Assembly: GCA_025353015.1 (NCBI GenBank)
Contig: JANXRM010000477.1
Span: 1-55,524, forward strand
Origin: Hyphomicrobiales bacterium
GTDB lineage: Bacteria; Pseudomonadota; Alphaproteobacteria; Rhizobiales; Hyphomicrobiaceae
Direction: 5' to 3'
DNA length: 55,524 nt
The notes under the pieces are model-generated. The model worked only from the letters and a program-made list of their open reading frames with translations. It was not told where the DNA came from and made no database searches. How positions within the stretch are numbered: the stretch's first letter is position 1; each line of letters begins with the position of its first letter. This document shows, piece after piece, positions 17,872 through 26,740 of this stretch. The translations under genes were made by a program, and so were the position numbers.

Positions 17872-19554
17872 ATGGCACAGGACGGGGCGGATCTGCCACC
17901 ACGCGAGGCAATGGAATTCGACGTGGTCATCGTCGGTGCGGGCCCGGCGGGCCTGGCGACCGCGATCCGTCTGAAACAACTCGCCACCGAGCAGGGCCAC
18001 GATCTCTCGGTCGTATTGCTGGAAAAGGGCTCCGAGGTCGGCGCGCACATCCTCTCGGGCGCTGTGATCGATCCGATCGGGCTCGATACCTTGATCCCGG
18101 CCTGGCGTGACAAGGGCTGCCCGCTCGACACGCAGGTTATCGAGGACAAGTTCATCCTCCTCGGGCCGGCGGGCGACATGCGATTGCCGAACGTCGGCAT
18201 GCCGCCGCTGATGAACAACCATGGCAACTACATCGGCAGCCTCGGCAACGTCTGCCGCTGGCTCGGCGAGCAGGCGGCCGAACTCGGCGTCGAGATCTAT
18301 CCGGGGTTTGCCGCCGCCGAAGTCCTCTACGACGACAACGGCGCGGTGACTGGCGTCGCGACCGGCGACATGGGGCTCGGCAAGGATGGCCAACCGAAGG
18401 ATAGCTTTACGCGCGGCATGGAGCTGAAGGGCCGCTACACGGTGATCGCCGAAGGCGTGCGCGGTTCGCTCGCCAAGCAGTTGATCGCGAAGTTCGAGCT
18501 CGCCAAGGGCCATTGCCCGCAGAAGTTCGGCATCGGCATCAAGGAGCTTTGGGAGGTCAAACCTGAGAACCACAAGCGCGGGCTCGTGCAGCATACGCTC
18601 GGCTGGCCGCTCGACAACCGGACCGCCGGCGGGTCGTTTCTCTACCACTACGGCGAAAACCTCGTTTCGGTCGGGTTCGTGGTCAATCTCAATTACGAGA
18701 ACCCCTATCTCTCGCCGTTCGAGGAATTCCAGCGCTACAAAACGCACCCGGCTATTCGCGGCGTGTTCGAGGGCGGCAAACGCATCGCCTATGGCGCGCG
18801 CGCAATCAACGAAGGCGGCTGGCAGTCGATCCCCGACCTGGTGTTCCCGGGCGGCGTGCTGGCTGGCTGCTCGGCGGGCTTCGTCAACGTGCCGCGCATC
18901 AAGGGCAGCCACAACGCGATCCTCTCAGGGATACATGCGGCGGATGCGATCTTTGCCGCGGTCAAAGCCGGCCGCGCACACGACCGGCTCGACGATTACG
19001 AGGCGGCCGTTCGTTCAGGTCCGATCGCGCGCGACTTGAAGCCGGTGCGCAACGCCAAGCCGCTGCTGACGCGCTTCGGCACGATCCTCGGCACCGCGTT
19101 TTCGGCCGTCGATATGTGGCTCAACACCATCATTCCAGGCATCGGGCTCGGCTACACGCTGAAGCACGGCAAGGCCGACTATGCGGCCACTAAACGCGCC
19201 TCGACCGCCCAACCCATCGATTACCCGAAGCCGGATGGCGTCCTAACGTTCGACCGGCTGACCAGTGTCTCGTTCTCGGCGACCAACCACGAGGAAGACC
19301 AGCCGGTTCACCTCAAATTGAAAGATCCCAACATTCCGGTGGCGATCAACCTGCCGGAATTCGCCGAGCCCGCGCAGCGCTATTGCCCGGCAGGCGTCTA
19401 CGAGATCCTGACGGGCGACGATGGGCGTCCGCGCTTCCAGATCAACGCGCAGAACTGCGTCCATTGCAAAACGTGCGACATCAAAGACCCAAGCCAGAAC
19501 ATCACCTGGGCAGTCCCCGAAGGCGGCGGCGGCCCGAACTATCCGGGCATGTGA
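17872..19554 (+). CDS. Electron transfer flavoprotein-ubiquinone oxidoreductase (ETF-QO)
   Basis: A 560-aa inner-membrane-associated enzyme that passes electrons from reduced ETF to ubiquinone. The FAD-binding VIVGAGPAGLATA motif is at residues 20-32, a ubiquinone-region PGGVLAGCSAGFVNVPRIKGSH segment lies centrally, and the C-terminus has the 4Fe-4S pattern YCPAGVYE...NCVHCKTCDIKDP. Length matches the family. It links the acyl-CoA dehydrogenase of this window to respiration. It is divergent from the UDG gene and converges on the DUF1244 gene, with a REP-like pair between. Confidence 0.96.
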   Translation: MAQDGADLPPREAMEFDVVIVGAGPAGLATAIRLKQLATEQGHDLSVVLLEKGSEVGAHILSGAVIDPIGLDTLIPAWRDKGCPLDTQVIEDKFILLGPAGDMRLPNVGMPPLMNNHGNYIGSLGNVCRWLGEQAAELGVEIYPGFAAAEVLYDDNGAVTGVATGDMGLGKDGQPKDSFTRGMELKGRYTVIAEGVRGSLAKQLIAKFELAKGHCPQKFGIGIKELWEVKPENHKRGLVQHTLGWPLDNRTAGGSFLYHYGENLVSVGFVVNLNYENPYLSPFEEFQRYKTHPAIRGVFEGGKRIAYGARAINEGGWQSIPDLVFPGGVLAGCSAGFVNVPRIKGSHNAILSGIHAADAIFAAVKAGRAHDRLDDYEAAVRSGPIARDLKPVRNAKPLLTRFGTILGTAFSAVDMWLNTIIPGIGLGYTLKHGKADYAATKRASTAQPIDYPKPDGVLTFDRLTSVSFSATNHEEDQPVHLKLKDPNIPVAINLPEFAEPAQRYCPAGVYEILTGDDGRPRFQINAQNCVHCKTCDIKDPSQNITWAVPEGGGGPNYPGM

Positions 19555-19586
19555 GTGTGGGGTTTCCGAGTGGGCGCGTGAGCCAA

Positions 19587-19673
19587 GTAGGTTGGGTCAA
19601 ACCCTGCGCTTGTGCGACCCAACAACCGTGGAGCAAGCCATGTTGGATCGCGCAAGGGCTTGACCCAACCTAC
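19587..19673. repeat. REP/BIME-like inverted repeat pair, copy 2
   Basis: Left unit (19587-19623): GTAGGTTGGGTCAA...GTGCGACCCAAC. Right unit (19642-19673), inverted: GTTGGATCGCGC...GCTTGACCCAACCTAC. The first 14 bases GTAGGTTGGGTCAA are identical to copy 1 at 10425. Here only 18 nt separate the two units. It lies between the convergent ETF-QO and DUF1244 genes, a typical REP location, and could also act as a bidirectional terminator. Confidence 0.8.
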
Positions 19674-19699
19674 AATTTGCCGTTGTCCGTCCGCCCCCC

Positions 19700-20011
19700 T
19701 CAATGCCCCTTCGGCTTGGCCGTCTCGAAAGCGGCCTGCTGCTCGGGCGTGGCGGCTTTCTGGTTTTTCGCCTGCCAATCCTTATAGGGCATGCCGTAGA
19801 CAATCTCGCGGGCGTCGTCCTTGGAGAGCGCCATGCCCTTCTGGCCGGCGGCATCCTGGAACCAGTTGGCGAGGCAGTTACGGCAGAAACCGGCGAGGTT
19901 CATCAGGTCGATGTTCTGCACATCCGGACGGCCGCGCAGATGCTCGACCAGGCGGCGATAGGCAGCGGCTTCCAGTTCGATTTGCGTTTTCGCGTCGATG
20001 GTCTGGCTCAT
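19700..20011 (-). CDS. DUF1244 domain protein
   Basis: A 103-aa protein almost entirely occupied by the DUF1244 domain: LEAAAYRRLVEHLRGR, then MNLAGFCRNCLANWFQDAA and SKDDAREIVYGMPYKDW. The CRNCL pair of cysteines is conserved in the family as I know it and suggests metal or redox chemistry, but the function is unknown. It lies 14 nt after the N-formylglutamate amidohydrolase gene and is the last gene of the minus-strand cluster. Confidence 0.9.
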   Translation of the reverse strand: MSQTIDAKTQIELEAAAYRRLVEHLRGRPDVQNIDLMNLAGFCRNCLANWFQDAAGQKGMALSKDDAREIVYGMPYKDWQAKNQKAATPEQQAAFETAKPKGH

Positions 20012-20025
20012 CTGATGGCCTTTCG

Positions 20026-20856
20026 TCAGGAGTTGCGATTGCGGCGCTGCGAGGCTTGTAACTTCAGATTGGGCGCGTCGAAGATGCTGTCAAGGACCGC
20101 GATGGTCCGGTCCGCCCAGGCTGCCTGACCCGCCGCGTCGCGGATAAGATCCTGGCGGTATTCGATGAGGGCGTTGGGCAGGCCGCGCGAGGTGGCGTGC
20201 TGCCAGAGGCAATCACCTTCGAGGCTACCCTTGTAAGGTTGGTTGTCGCCGACGATCAGTTGTCCGTCCGCGGCGAAGGCCTCGATCATCGGGCGCGCTA
20301 AGCGGTCGTCCCGGTCCCAGAGCAGACCGACGTGCCACGGTCTTGGCACGCCTTTCCAGCTCTCGGTGAAGCTGTGGATCGACATGATCAGCGGCTGCAC
20401 GCCCGAGGCCAAGCAAGCATCGATCACGCCATCGATTGCTGTGTGATAGGGCTCATAATAAAGGCGCGTGCGCTTCTCCCGTTCGACGTCGTCGAGGTCG
20501 CGGTTGCCGGGGACGACGGCACCGTCGGAGAGGCGCATGATGAGCGTCGGGTCGTCCATGCCGCGGTTTGGGTCGATCAGCAGCCTGGAATACCGCGTCA
20601 TGACCGCGGGCGCTTCGAACGCCTCGGCAATGCGGCGCGTGACGGCGGCAGCGCCGATGTCGTAGGCGATGTGGCGTTCAAGTTCGCGGGCGCAGAGGCC
20701 GAGCGTGCCATAGCCCTCCGGAAAGGCATTGCTGGCGTGGTCGCAGAGCACCATCAGGCCGGCGTCGGCGCGCCCCGGCAGTACGACGAAACTCTCGGCC
20801 TCAGCGGCGGCGATGTGGCCAGTGGTGGCATCATGGCCGTTTGTCGTATCGCGCAT
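20026..20856 (-). CDS. N-formylglutamate amidohydrolase-family protein
   Basis: A 276-aa member of the HutG/N-formylglutamate amidohydrolase family: LMVLCDHASNAFPEGYGTLGL, an RHIAYDIGA-like segment, YSRLLIDPNRG, IMSIHSFTESW and IEYRQDLI. The CDHAS, SIHSF and EYR motifs are the conserved zinc/substrate positions of the family. The best-known reaction is cleavage of N-formylglutamate to formate and glutamate at the end of histidine breakdown, but no other hut gene is here and this subfamily often occurs alone. The start ATG lies 1 nt after the stop of the upstream ThDP enzyme (TAGCATG). The longer track ORF is a read-through in the wrong frame. Confidence 0.85.
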   Translation of the reverse strand: MRDTTNGHDATTGHIAAAEAESFVVLPGRADAGLMVLCDHASNAFPEGYGTLGLCARELERHIAYDIGAAAVTRRIAEAFEAPAVMTRYSRLLIDPNRGMDDPTLIMRLSDGAVVPGNRDLDDVEREKRTRLYYEPYHTAIDGVIDACLASGVQPLIMSIHSFTESWKGVPRPWHVGLLWDRDDRLARPMIEAFAADGQLIVGDNQPYKGSLEGDCLWQHATSRGLPNALIEYRQDLIRDAAGQAAWADRTIAVLDSIFDAPNLKLQASQRRNRNS

Positions 20857-20857
20857 G

Positions 20858-22546
20858 CTACATTCCGATCGCGCAGTGGACGTTGAGCAAGGCCTGCCGG
20901 CCGCCGCGCACGGCGGCGATGGCGTCCACCAGGGCACGCTCCAGTTCTGCCGGCGTCTCGACACGCAGGCCAAGCCCGCCGCTCGCCTCGATGACTTTCT
21001 CGAAGGCCGGCGATGGCGCAAGGCTCGACAGCGGCATGTCGTTGGAGGCGGCGGCATGCCCCTTCGGATAGACGGCGCGGGTCGATTTCCTGACCGCGTT
21101 CCAGACCTCGTTGTTGAAGACGATGGTCAGGATCGGCAGGTTGAGCGCGGCCGCGGTCTGGTGGCACGCCACCGGGTTGGCAAACATGTAGGAGCCATCA
21201 CCGACGCAGGCGATGACAAGGCGGTCGGGCAGCGCGAGCTTGGCGCCGAGCGCCGCCGGCACGCCCCAGCCGAGCCCGCCGGCGATGGGGTGGCCGAAAT
21301 AGCTGTCGGCGCGCATGAATGTCATGGCCGAGGCATCGCAGCCAAGCTCGGCGAAGACGATGGCGTCGTCACCCTTGTGGCGGTCGATGCAGCGGCTGAC
21401 CCAGGCGTTGGTGCAGAGCCCTGACGGCGGTTGATCGAGCGCGGCGTTCCGGCGCTGGCGTTCGGCTGCAAGTTCGGCCGTGATGGTTTTCTTGCGCTGG
21501 GCCGATGCCGCCGGTAACGCCCCACCCAATTGCTCAAGTGCTGCGCCGACATTCGAGCGGATAACGACGTCGCCCGGAAACGACCGGAACGGCACGCGCG
21601 CGAACGAGGGATCGGGGCCGATCTGGATGACACGGCAGCCCTGCGCCAGCTTATGCCGCACCGGCAGCCACGGCACCATGACGTCGAGCACCAGGACTGC
21701 ATCGGCGTTTGCGATGCGGGGGGCCACATCGAAGCCCGCGTGCATGGGGTGACCAGTGGCGAGCGCCAGCCGCCGCGGCCAGAAGTGGATGACCGGTATG
21801 GCCGTCTTGTCGACGAAAGGAGCAAGCGCTGCGAATGCCGAGGTGTCGTTGCCGCCGACGATGATCAGTGGCTGCTTGGCGCCGCGTAGAATGGCGGCGG
21901 CTTCAGCAATGGCAGCCGGGTCTGGATACGTCATGCTTGCCGGTTTCAGCGTCGGTGTCGGCGAGATCGGCCCGCCAGTCCACGGTTCGGCCAACACTTC
22001 ACGCGGCAGTGACAGGTAAGCCGGTCCACGCGGCTCGCTCATGGCTGATGACAACGCGCGATCGATGGCGGGTTCGATCTGCACGCCGTCGCGCAGCTCG
22101 TAATCCCACTTCACGAATTCGCGCAACATGCTGCCCTGGTCGAACATCTCTTGGCCCCAGTGGATCGGCAGATCGCGCGAGCCGAGTTGGCCCTGTTCCG
22201 TCAGCGGCGTGCGGCCGGACGCGAACAGCATCGGCACCTGATCGCGCGAGGCGTTGATGATGCCCATCAGCGCGTTGGCCATGCCCACATTGACGTGCAC
22301 CATCACCGCCTGCGGGCGGCCGGTGACGAGATAAAAACCATGCGCCATGGCGACGGCAGTTGTTTCATGGGCGATGGCCACGGCCTCGGGCATGGGGATA
22401 CCCACCTTGCGGCCGCGCACGAGCCCCTCGATCACCGGCGCGAAATCGGTGCCGGCATTGGCGAACAGCCAGTCGATGCCGCGGCTTTTCAGCAGCGCGA
22501 GATAGGCCTCCGCCGTTGTTTCGAGTTTGGCGCTGCGCTCTGTCAT
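20858..22546 (-). CDS. Thiamine-diphosphate-dependent enzyme, acetolactate synthase/benzoylformate decarboxylase-like
   Basis: A 562-aa ThDP enzyme with all three domains. The N-terminal Pyr domain has the activating glutamate in PEAVAIAHETTAVAMAHGFY; the middle domain follows around residues 190-330; the C-terminal PP domain has the ThDP/Mg motif VGDGSYMFANPVACHQ...IVFNN. It is not a standard IlvB: no regulatory-subunit gene (ilvN) is adjacent. The closest look is to the group called thiamine pyrophosphate-requiring protein, which includes 2-keto acid decarboxylases. It lies 18 nt after the luciferase-like gene and is coupled to the amidohydrolase gene. Substrate unknown. Confidence 0.85.
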   Translation of the reverse strand: MTERSAKLETTAEAYLALLKSRGIDWLFANAGTDFAPVIEGLVRGRKVGIPMPEAVAIAHETTAVAMAHGFYLVTGRPQAVMVHVNVGMANALMGIINASRDQVPMLFASGRTPLTEQGQLGSRDLPIHWGQEMFDQGSMLREFVKWDYELRDGVQIEPAIDRALSSAMSEPRGPAYLSLPREVLAEPWTGGPISPTPTLKPASMTYPDPAAIAEAAAILRGAKQPLIIVGGNDTSAFAALAPFVDKTAIPVIHFWPRRLALATGHPMHAGFDVAPRIANADAVLVLDVMVPWLPVRHKLAQGCRVIQIGPDPSFARVPFRSFPGDVVIRSNVGAALEQLGGALPAASAQRKKTITAELAAERQRRNAALDQPPSGLCTNAWVSRCIDRHKGDDAIVFAELGCDASAMTFMRADSYFGHPIAGGLGWGVPAALGAKLALPDRLVIACVGDGSYMFANPVACHQTAAALNLPILTIVFNNEVWNAVRKSTRAVYPKGHAAASNDMPLSSLAPSPAFEKVIEASGGLGLRVETPAELERALVDAIAAVRGGRQALLNVHCAIGM

Positions 22547-22564
22547 TCCAGGTTCTCCCAGCGA

Positions 22565-23758
22565 TTATTCGGCTGCGGCCTGCTTTTGGGATGGGGCCGG
22601 GTTGAGCTCGCGCAGGCGCGGCATCACCTCCCGGCCGAACAGGCGGATATTCTCCAGCGTGTCCTTGTGGTCGAGATGGCCGCCCTGACCGAAGAACAGT
22701 AAATGTCCAATGCCGCCGACGCGGTCGTTCAGCGCCTTGATCTGGGTGTAGACGTCGTCGGGGGAACCGGCGAACACGGTGCCAGCATCCATGAACTGCT
22801 CGAGCGTCGCTGTGCGCTGATCGACGGGGTTGCCCAGCCGGTCCTTGACGAAGCCCTTGGAGCCGCCCTTCATCATCGCCACGTTGGCGTTGACGGAGTT
22901 GTAGCCCGGCGGGTTGGTGAAGGGTTCGGCGACGACGACCGACGTGCGCACGTATTCGGCGATGATGTCGGCCCGGCGATAGCCCTCGGCCCGCGTCGCG
23001 CCGACACCGACGCACGCGGCATAGGCGAACCGGTCGGTTCCAGCGGTGCGGCCAAGCTCAGCCGAGCGTTTGCGATAGGCTGAAAACATCGGGCCGGCGG
23101 CGCTGCCCGACAGCAGCGTGCCAATGACGTGACCGCGCTCGGCCGCCATGATGCCGCTTTCAACGCTGAGGCCGGTCATCCAGATGGGTGGCGTCGGCTG
23201 CTGGATCGGCCGCGGCCAGATGTTGACGTTTCGGTAGTGGAAATACTCGCCTTCCCAGTTGAAGGGGCCGTCCGTCGTCGACAGCGCCTTGACGATCAGG
23301 TCGTGCGCCTCCCAATAGCGCCGCATCAGGCGCGCGGGGTTGCTGTTGGCGGGATGGATCTCATAGGGCGCGCCCTTGACGAGGCCCATTTCCAGGCGGC
23401 CACCCGAGAGCACGTCGAGCCAGGCCATTTCCTCGGCAACGCGCACGGGGTCCGGCCGGTTGGCGATCGGGTTGCCGAGCGAAAGGAGCCGCGATGTCTT
23501 GGTTTCCCGCGCAATGATCGCCAGCGCCATAGGCACGGACACGGTCATGCAGGTGGCGGTCGAGTGATGCTCGTTGACCATGATGTCCAGGCCCGCCTCG
23601 TCGCAGGCGCGGAATTCGTCGAGGTAGCGGTGCAGGAGTTTGTGCGCTTCGTGGGGATCGACCGCCTTGTTCGGGAAATTGACGCGCAGCGAGCCGGTTT
23701 TCAGGCCCTTTTCCCAGGACGGATGGTAGGCCATTTCAGAAAAATACCAGACGCGCAT
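22565..23758 (-). CDS. LLM-class flavin-dependent oxidoreductase (luciferase-like monooxygenase)
   Basis: A 397-aa bacterial-luciferase-like enzyme: CDEAGLDIMVNEHHSTATCM (the EHH segment), LSLGNPIANRPDPVRVAEEMAWLDVLSGGRLEMGLVKG and PTPPIWMTGLSVESG are the standard FMN/F420-barrel motifs. Members are two-component monooxygenases supplied with reduced flavin by a separate reductase; none is encoded next to it here. It lies between the alpha/beta hydrolase gene (55 bp upstream) and the second ThDP enzyme gene (18 bp downstream), so it belongs to one probable operon that looks catabolic. Substrate unknown. Confidence 0.88.
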   Translation of the reverse strand: MRVWYFSEMAYHPSWEKGLKTGSLRVNFPNKAVDPHEAHKLLHRYLDEFRACDEAGLDIMVNEHHSTATCMTVSVPMALAIIARETKTSRLLSLGNPIANRPDPVRVAEEMAWLDVLSGGRLEMGLVKGAPYEIHPANSNPARLMRRYWEAHDLIVKALSTTDGPFNWEGEYFHYRNVNIWPRPIQQPTPPIWMTGLSVESGIMAAERGHVIGTLLSGSAAGPMFSAYRKRSAELGRTAGTDRFAYAACVGVGATRAEGYRRADIIAEYVRTSVVVAEPFTNPPGYNSVNANVAMMKGGSKGFVKDRLGNPVDQRTATLEQFMDAGTVFAGSPDDVYTQIKALNDRVGGIGHLLFFGQGGHLDHKDTLENIRLFGREVMPRLRELNPAPSQKQAAAE

Positions 23759-23813
23759 GGCGGATCTCCTGGCTTTGGAAACTCAGACTTGATGTGTCGC
23801 CTGACGGTTGGGA

Positions 23814-24581
23814 TCAGGCCGCGAACCCGGCAATGTGTTCGGCGAACGCGGTGGGCTGCTCCCAGGCGGGATAATGGCCGCAATCCTTGATGACTTCGAG
23901 CCGGGCGCTCTTGATTTCAGAAACGAAGCCCTGGCCGTAGGCCGGCGTCACGATGCGGTCGTGATCCCCCCAGAGCAGCAGCGTCGGCTTGTCGATGCGG
24001 TGCAGCCAACGCTTCAGGCGCGGGTTGTGCATGTAGGGTTTCCAGCCGAACAGGGCCAGACTCTCGCGCCCGCGCGCGATTTGCGCCAGTTCCGCATCGC
24101 TGAATCTCGCGGCGTCGAAATGGCCCTTGGTAGGGTCGGCCCAGGCACGTGCCACAACCTCCTCGCGGCTCAACGAATGCATGTCGGCGATATCGCGATC
24201 GGTGTGGCTGCCGTTCTTGATCCCGAGGGGCGCTGCCAGCACGATGTTGCTGAATGCGGCCGTGTTGCGCACCGCCATCTCGGCCGCGATCCAGCCGCCG
24301 AAGCTGGCGCCAACCAGCACGGCGTCCTTCAGCTCCAGCTTGGCCGCGAGATCGAGATAGAGGTAGGCCAGATCTTCGACGGTGCCGATCCAGTCGGGCA
24401 GCGCTGAGCCGCCAAAGCCTGGATGTGCCGGCGCGATCACCCGGAATTTCTGGGCGAGGCGTTCAAGCCAGGGCCTGTCTGCGCCGAGCCCTTCACCAGC
24501 GTGCAGGAACAGCAGCGGCCGCCCCTTGCCCCGTTCCTCGAGTTCGAGGTCAACGCCGGATACCTTGCACGTCTTGGGCAT
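23814..24581 (-). CDS. Alpha/beta-fold hydrolase
   Basis: A 255-aa alpha/beta hydrolase. The nucleophile elbow is GASFGG near residue 93, the acid residue lies in LLLWGDHDRIVTP, and the catalytic histidine is in CGHYPAWEQP. An HAGEG motif near residue 27 provides the oxyanion side. Such enzymes in catabolic operons hydrolyse C-C bonds, esters or lactones. The gene starts 6 nt after the stop of the first ThDP enzyme and so is translationally close to it. No lid insertion is evident beyond the usual cap helices. Confidence 0.88.
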   Translation of the reverse strand: MPKTCKVSGVDLELEERGKGRPLLFLHAGEGLGADRPWLERLAQKFRVIAPAHPGFGGSALPDWIGTVEDLAYLYLDLAAKLELKDAVLVGASFGGWIAAEMAVRNTAAFSNIVLAAPLGIKNGSHTDRDIADMHSLSREEVVARAWADPTKGHFDAARFSDAELAQIARGRESLALFGWKPYMHNPRLKRWLHRIDKPTLLLWGDHDRIVTPAYGQGFVSEIKSARLEVIKDCGHYPAWEQPTAFAEHIAGFAA

Positions 24582-24587
24582 CAGTGT

Positions 24588-26246
24588 TTACCCCTTCTTA
24601 CCGGCGGCACGGATGTCGGAGAGTGTCTGGCGCGGCGTCAGCGCTTCCGGATCGATCTTGAGTTCGATGATGGAGGGCTTGCCCGCATCGAGTGCGCGTT
24701 GGAAGGCGGCCTTGAAATCGGCCGTGCGGTCGACCTTTTCGCCGTGGCAGCCGAAGGCCCGCGCATACGCCGCGAAATCCGGGTTGACCAGCGTCGTACC
24801 GACGACGCGTTCCGGGTACTGGCGCTCCTGATGGGCACGAATGGTGCCGTACATGCCGTTGTTGGCGACGATGGTGACCACGTTCAAACCGTATTGCGCG
24901 GCCGTGGCCAGTTCCTGGCCGGTCATCAGGAAGCAGCCGTCGCCGGCGAAGTTGACGACGGTGCGCGTCGGATCGGCAAGCTTAGCAGCGATGGCGGCCG
25001 GAAGCCCATAGCCCATGGAGCCCGATGTCGGCGCGAGGCAACTGCGATAGCCTTTATACTGCATGTACTTGTGCACGAAGCCCGCGTAGTTGCCGGCGCC
25101 GTTGGTGACGATGCCATTTTCAGGCATCATGTCGGAAACGGTGCGCACGACCTCCGCCATCTGCACAGAGCCGGGCGTTGCAATCGGCTTCAACGAGGCC
25201 AGGTAGATGTCGTTCAGTTCCTTCCGCGTCGCGCTCCAGGGCGTCGACGCCGGTTTCGGCAGGCTTGTCAGGAAATCGGCGAAGGTGGCGGCGGTGGCAT
25301 TCACTGGCAGATCGGCGCGATAGACCGAGCCCAACTCGTTACCCGAAGGGTGCACGTGCACCAGCGTTTGACGAGGATTGGGAATGTCGATCAGCGTATA
25401 GCCCGAGGTCGTCATCTCGCCGAGGCGGGCACCGATGACGATCAGCAGGTCGGAATTGCGGATCGCTGCGGCCAGTTTCGGATCGAGGCCGATGCCGGCG
25501 TGGCCGGCGTAGCAACGATGCCGGTTGTCGATGTAGTCCTGGAAGCGGAAGGCGGCGGCGACCGGCATGTCGAAGCGCTCGGCGAAGGCCTCGATCTGCT
25601 TTTGTATTTTTTTGCTCCAGCCGGGGCCGCCGATCATCATCAGCGGGCGCTTCGCGCCGGCCAGCAGCTTCGTGAATGTCGCCTGGTCCGAGGTGCTCGG
25701 CGAGGGTTCGGCGAAGCGGGCGGCTTTCGCGTCCGGCGCTTCGCCCTTGGCCGACAGCATATCCTCCGGCAATCCAAGGACCACCGGGCCCGGCCGGCCG
25801 TTCATCGATGTGTGATAGGCGCGGCTGACATATTCGGGAATCCGCGACGTCGAGCGGATGACGGCGGCCCACTTCACGAACGAGCCGAACAGCGACTTGG
25901 TCTCGATCTCCTGGAAGGCCTCGCGATCCTCGTGCTGCTCGCCGGGCAGCCCCAGAAACATAATCATAGGCGTCGAATCCTGCTGCGCGATGTGCAGGCC
26001 CGCCATGGCGTTGGCCGCACCCGGTCCGCGCGTCACGAAGCAGATGCCGGGCTCGCCCGTGACCTTACCCCAGGCTTCCGCCATCATGGCCGCACCCCCT
26101 TCCTGGCGGCAGATCACGGTTTTGATGCGGTTTGAATCGTGCAGTCCATCGAGCGCCGCGAGGAAGCTTTCGCCGGGAACCGTGAACGCGGCGCTGGCGC
26201 CCTGGGTTTCGAGCTGGTCGATCAGGATTTTGCCGCCGTGCCGCAT
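24588..26246 (-). CDS. Thiamine-diphosphate-dependent enzyme, acetolactate synthase large-subunit-like
   Basis: A 552-aa ThDP enzyme and probable first gene of the cluster. The activating glutamate is in ICRQEGGAAMMAEAWGKVTG, the Pyr domain continues with FVTRGPGAANAMAGLHIA, and the PP domain has NFAGDGCFLMTGQELATA...VANNGMYGT. These are IlvB-like features, but there is no ilvN partner, so acetolactate synthesis is not implied. I start it at ATG 26246, with AAGGA about 6 nt upstream; the track ORF (to 26501) runs into an RNA-like region. It has the same domain plan as the enzyme at 20858 but clear sequence differences, so the two are paralogues of different role. Confidence 0.86.
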   Translation of the reverse strand: MRHGGKILIDQLETQGASAAFTVPGESFLAALDGLHDSNRIKTVICRQEGGAAMMAEAWGKVTGEPGICFVTRGPGAANAMAGLHIAQQDSTPMIMFLGLPGEQHEDREAFQEIETKSLFGSFVKWAAVIRSTSRIPEYVSRAYHTSMNGRPGPVVLGLPEDMLSAKGEAPDAKAARFAEPSPSTSDQATFTKLLAGAKRPLMMIGGPGWSKKIQKQIEAFAERFDMPVAAAFRFQDYIDNRHRCYAGHAGIGLDPKLAAAIRNSDLLIVIGARLGEMTTSGYTLIDIPNPRQTLVHVHPSGNELGSVYRADLPVNATAATFADFLTSLPKPASTPWSATRKELNDIYLASLKPIATPGSVQMAEVVRTVSDMMPENGIVTNGAGNYAGFVHKYMQYKGYRSCLAPTSGSMGYGLPAAIAAKLADPTRTVVNFAGDGCFLMTGQELATAAQYGLNVVTIVANNGMYGTIRAHQERQYPERVVGTTLVNPDFAAYARAFGCHGEKVDRTADFKAAFQRALDAGKPSIIELKIDPEALTPRQTLSDIRAAGKKG

Positions 26247-26480
26247 GGGGTGTCCTTTTTTGGTTGCGCCTTCAGATGCCCACAGAGCATCCGGCGCGTG
26301 TTCGCACTGGGTGGGGTAAAAAACTCTCCCAGGCGTTTTAGGCTGCAATGGCGGGGCCGTGTAGGGGAAAGTTACAGGCGCTGTCGTTTCATCGCGCGCG
26401 GGCGTCCCTTCGTCCACGGGCATCCCGCGCTGGACATCAAATAAAGTACGGCGGTCAACCAAACATGCGGTCAACCAAAA

Positions 26481-26499
26481 CAAAAAGGGGCTGAACCCC
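26481..26499 (-). terminator. Intrinsic terminator-like hairpin with T-run (minus strand)
   Basis: Minus-strand GGGG-TTCAG-CCCC is followed directly by TTTTTG and then TTTT. An overlapping alternative pairing, GCTGA with TCAGC (around the same GGGG), would prevent the terminator, which is the arrangement expected of an attenuator. Confidence 0.5.
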
Positions 26500-26740
26500 A
26501 TATCAGCTAAGATTGCTGGGCCGCCCCTCGATACAACGCAGATACTACAACCCCGGAACCCAGCACCGGTGTTGCCCGGTTACCGTCAGCTCTGGCCGCG
26601 TCAGCTTTCGGCACTGTCGCGGTCAGAAACTTTCCGTCGCTTTGCCCGGCTTTCTAGAGTGAACCAGGTCCGAATCGAGTCTCCCCAGACTCGGGCATCA
26701 TGTGATCGCGGACGCGAACCTGACCCCTTTTTGCAGAACG
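26484..26740 (-). ncRNA. Candidate structured RNA or 5' leader/attenuator upstream of the ThDP-enzyme operon
   Basis: On the minus strand this stretch forms a series of stems. CGAGTCT-loop-AGACTCG is a perfect 7-bp hairpin at 26676-26693; ACCGG/CCGGT pairs at 26565-26581; TGCTGGG/CCCAGCA pairs 26514-26520 with 26559-26565; and a terminator-like GGGGTTCAGCCCC plus T-run ends it. A possible -10 (TATATT, 26752-26747) lies just upstream, with only weak -35 candidates. Short ORFs across it look non-coding. It could be an independent small RNA or the leader of the gene starting at 26246. I do not recognise an Rfam family, and it does not match the TPP riboswitch core. The rest of 26247-26951 shows no gene. 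Confidence 0.45.

Noticed and set aside
24423-26135. A 570-codon plus-strand ORF opposite the first ThDP enzyme
   Set aside because: It is the reverse shadow of a conserved enzyme and has Arg/Gly/His-rich low-complexity content.
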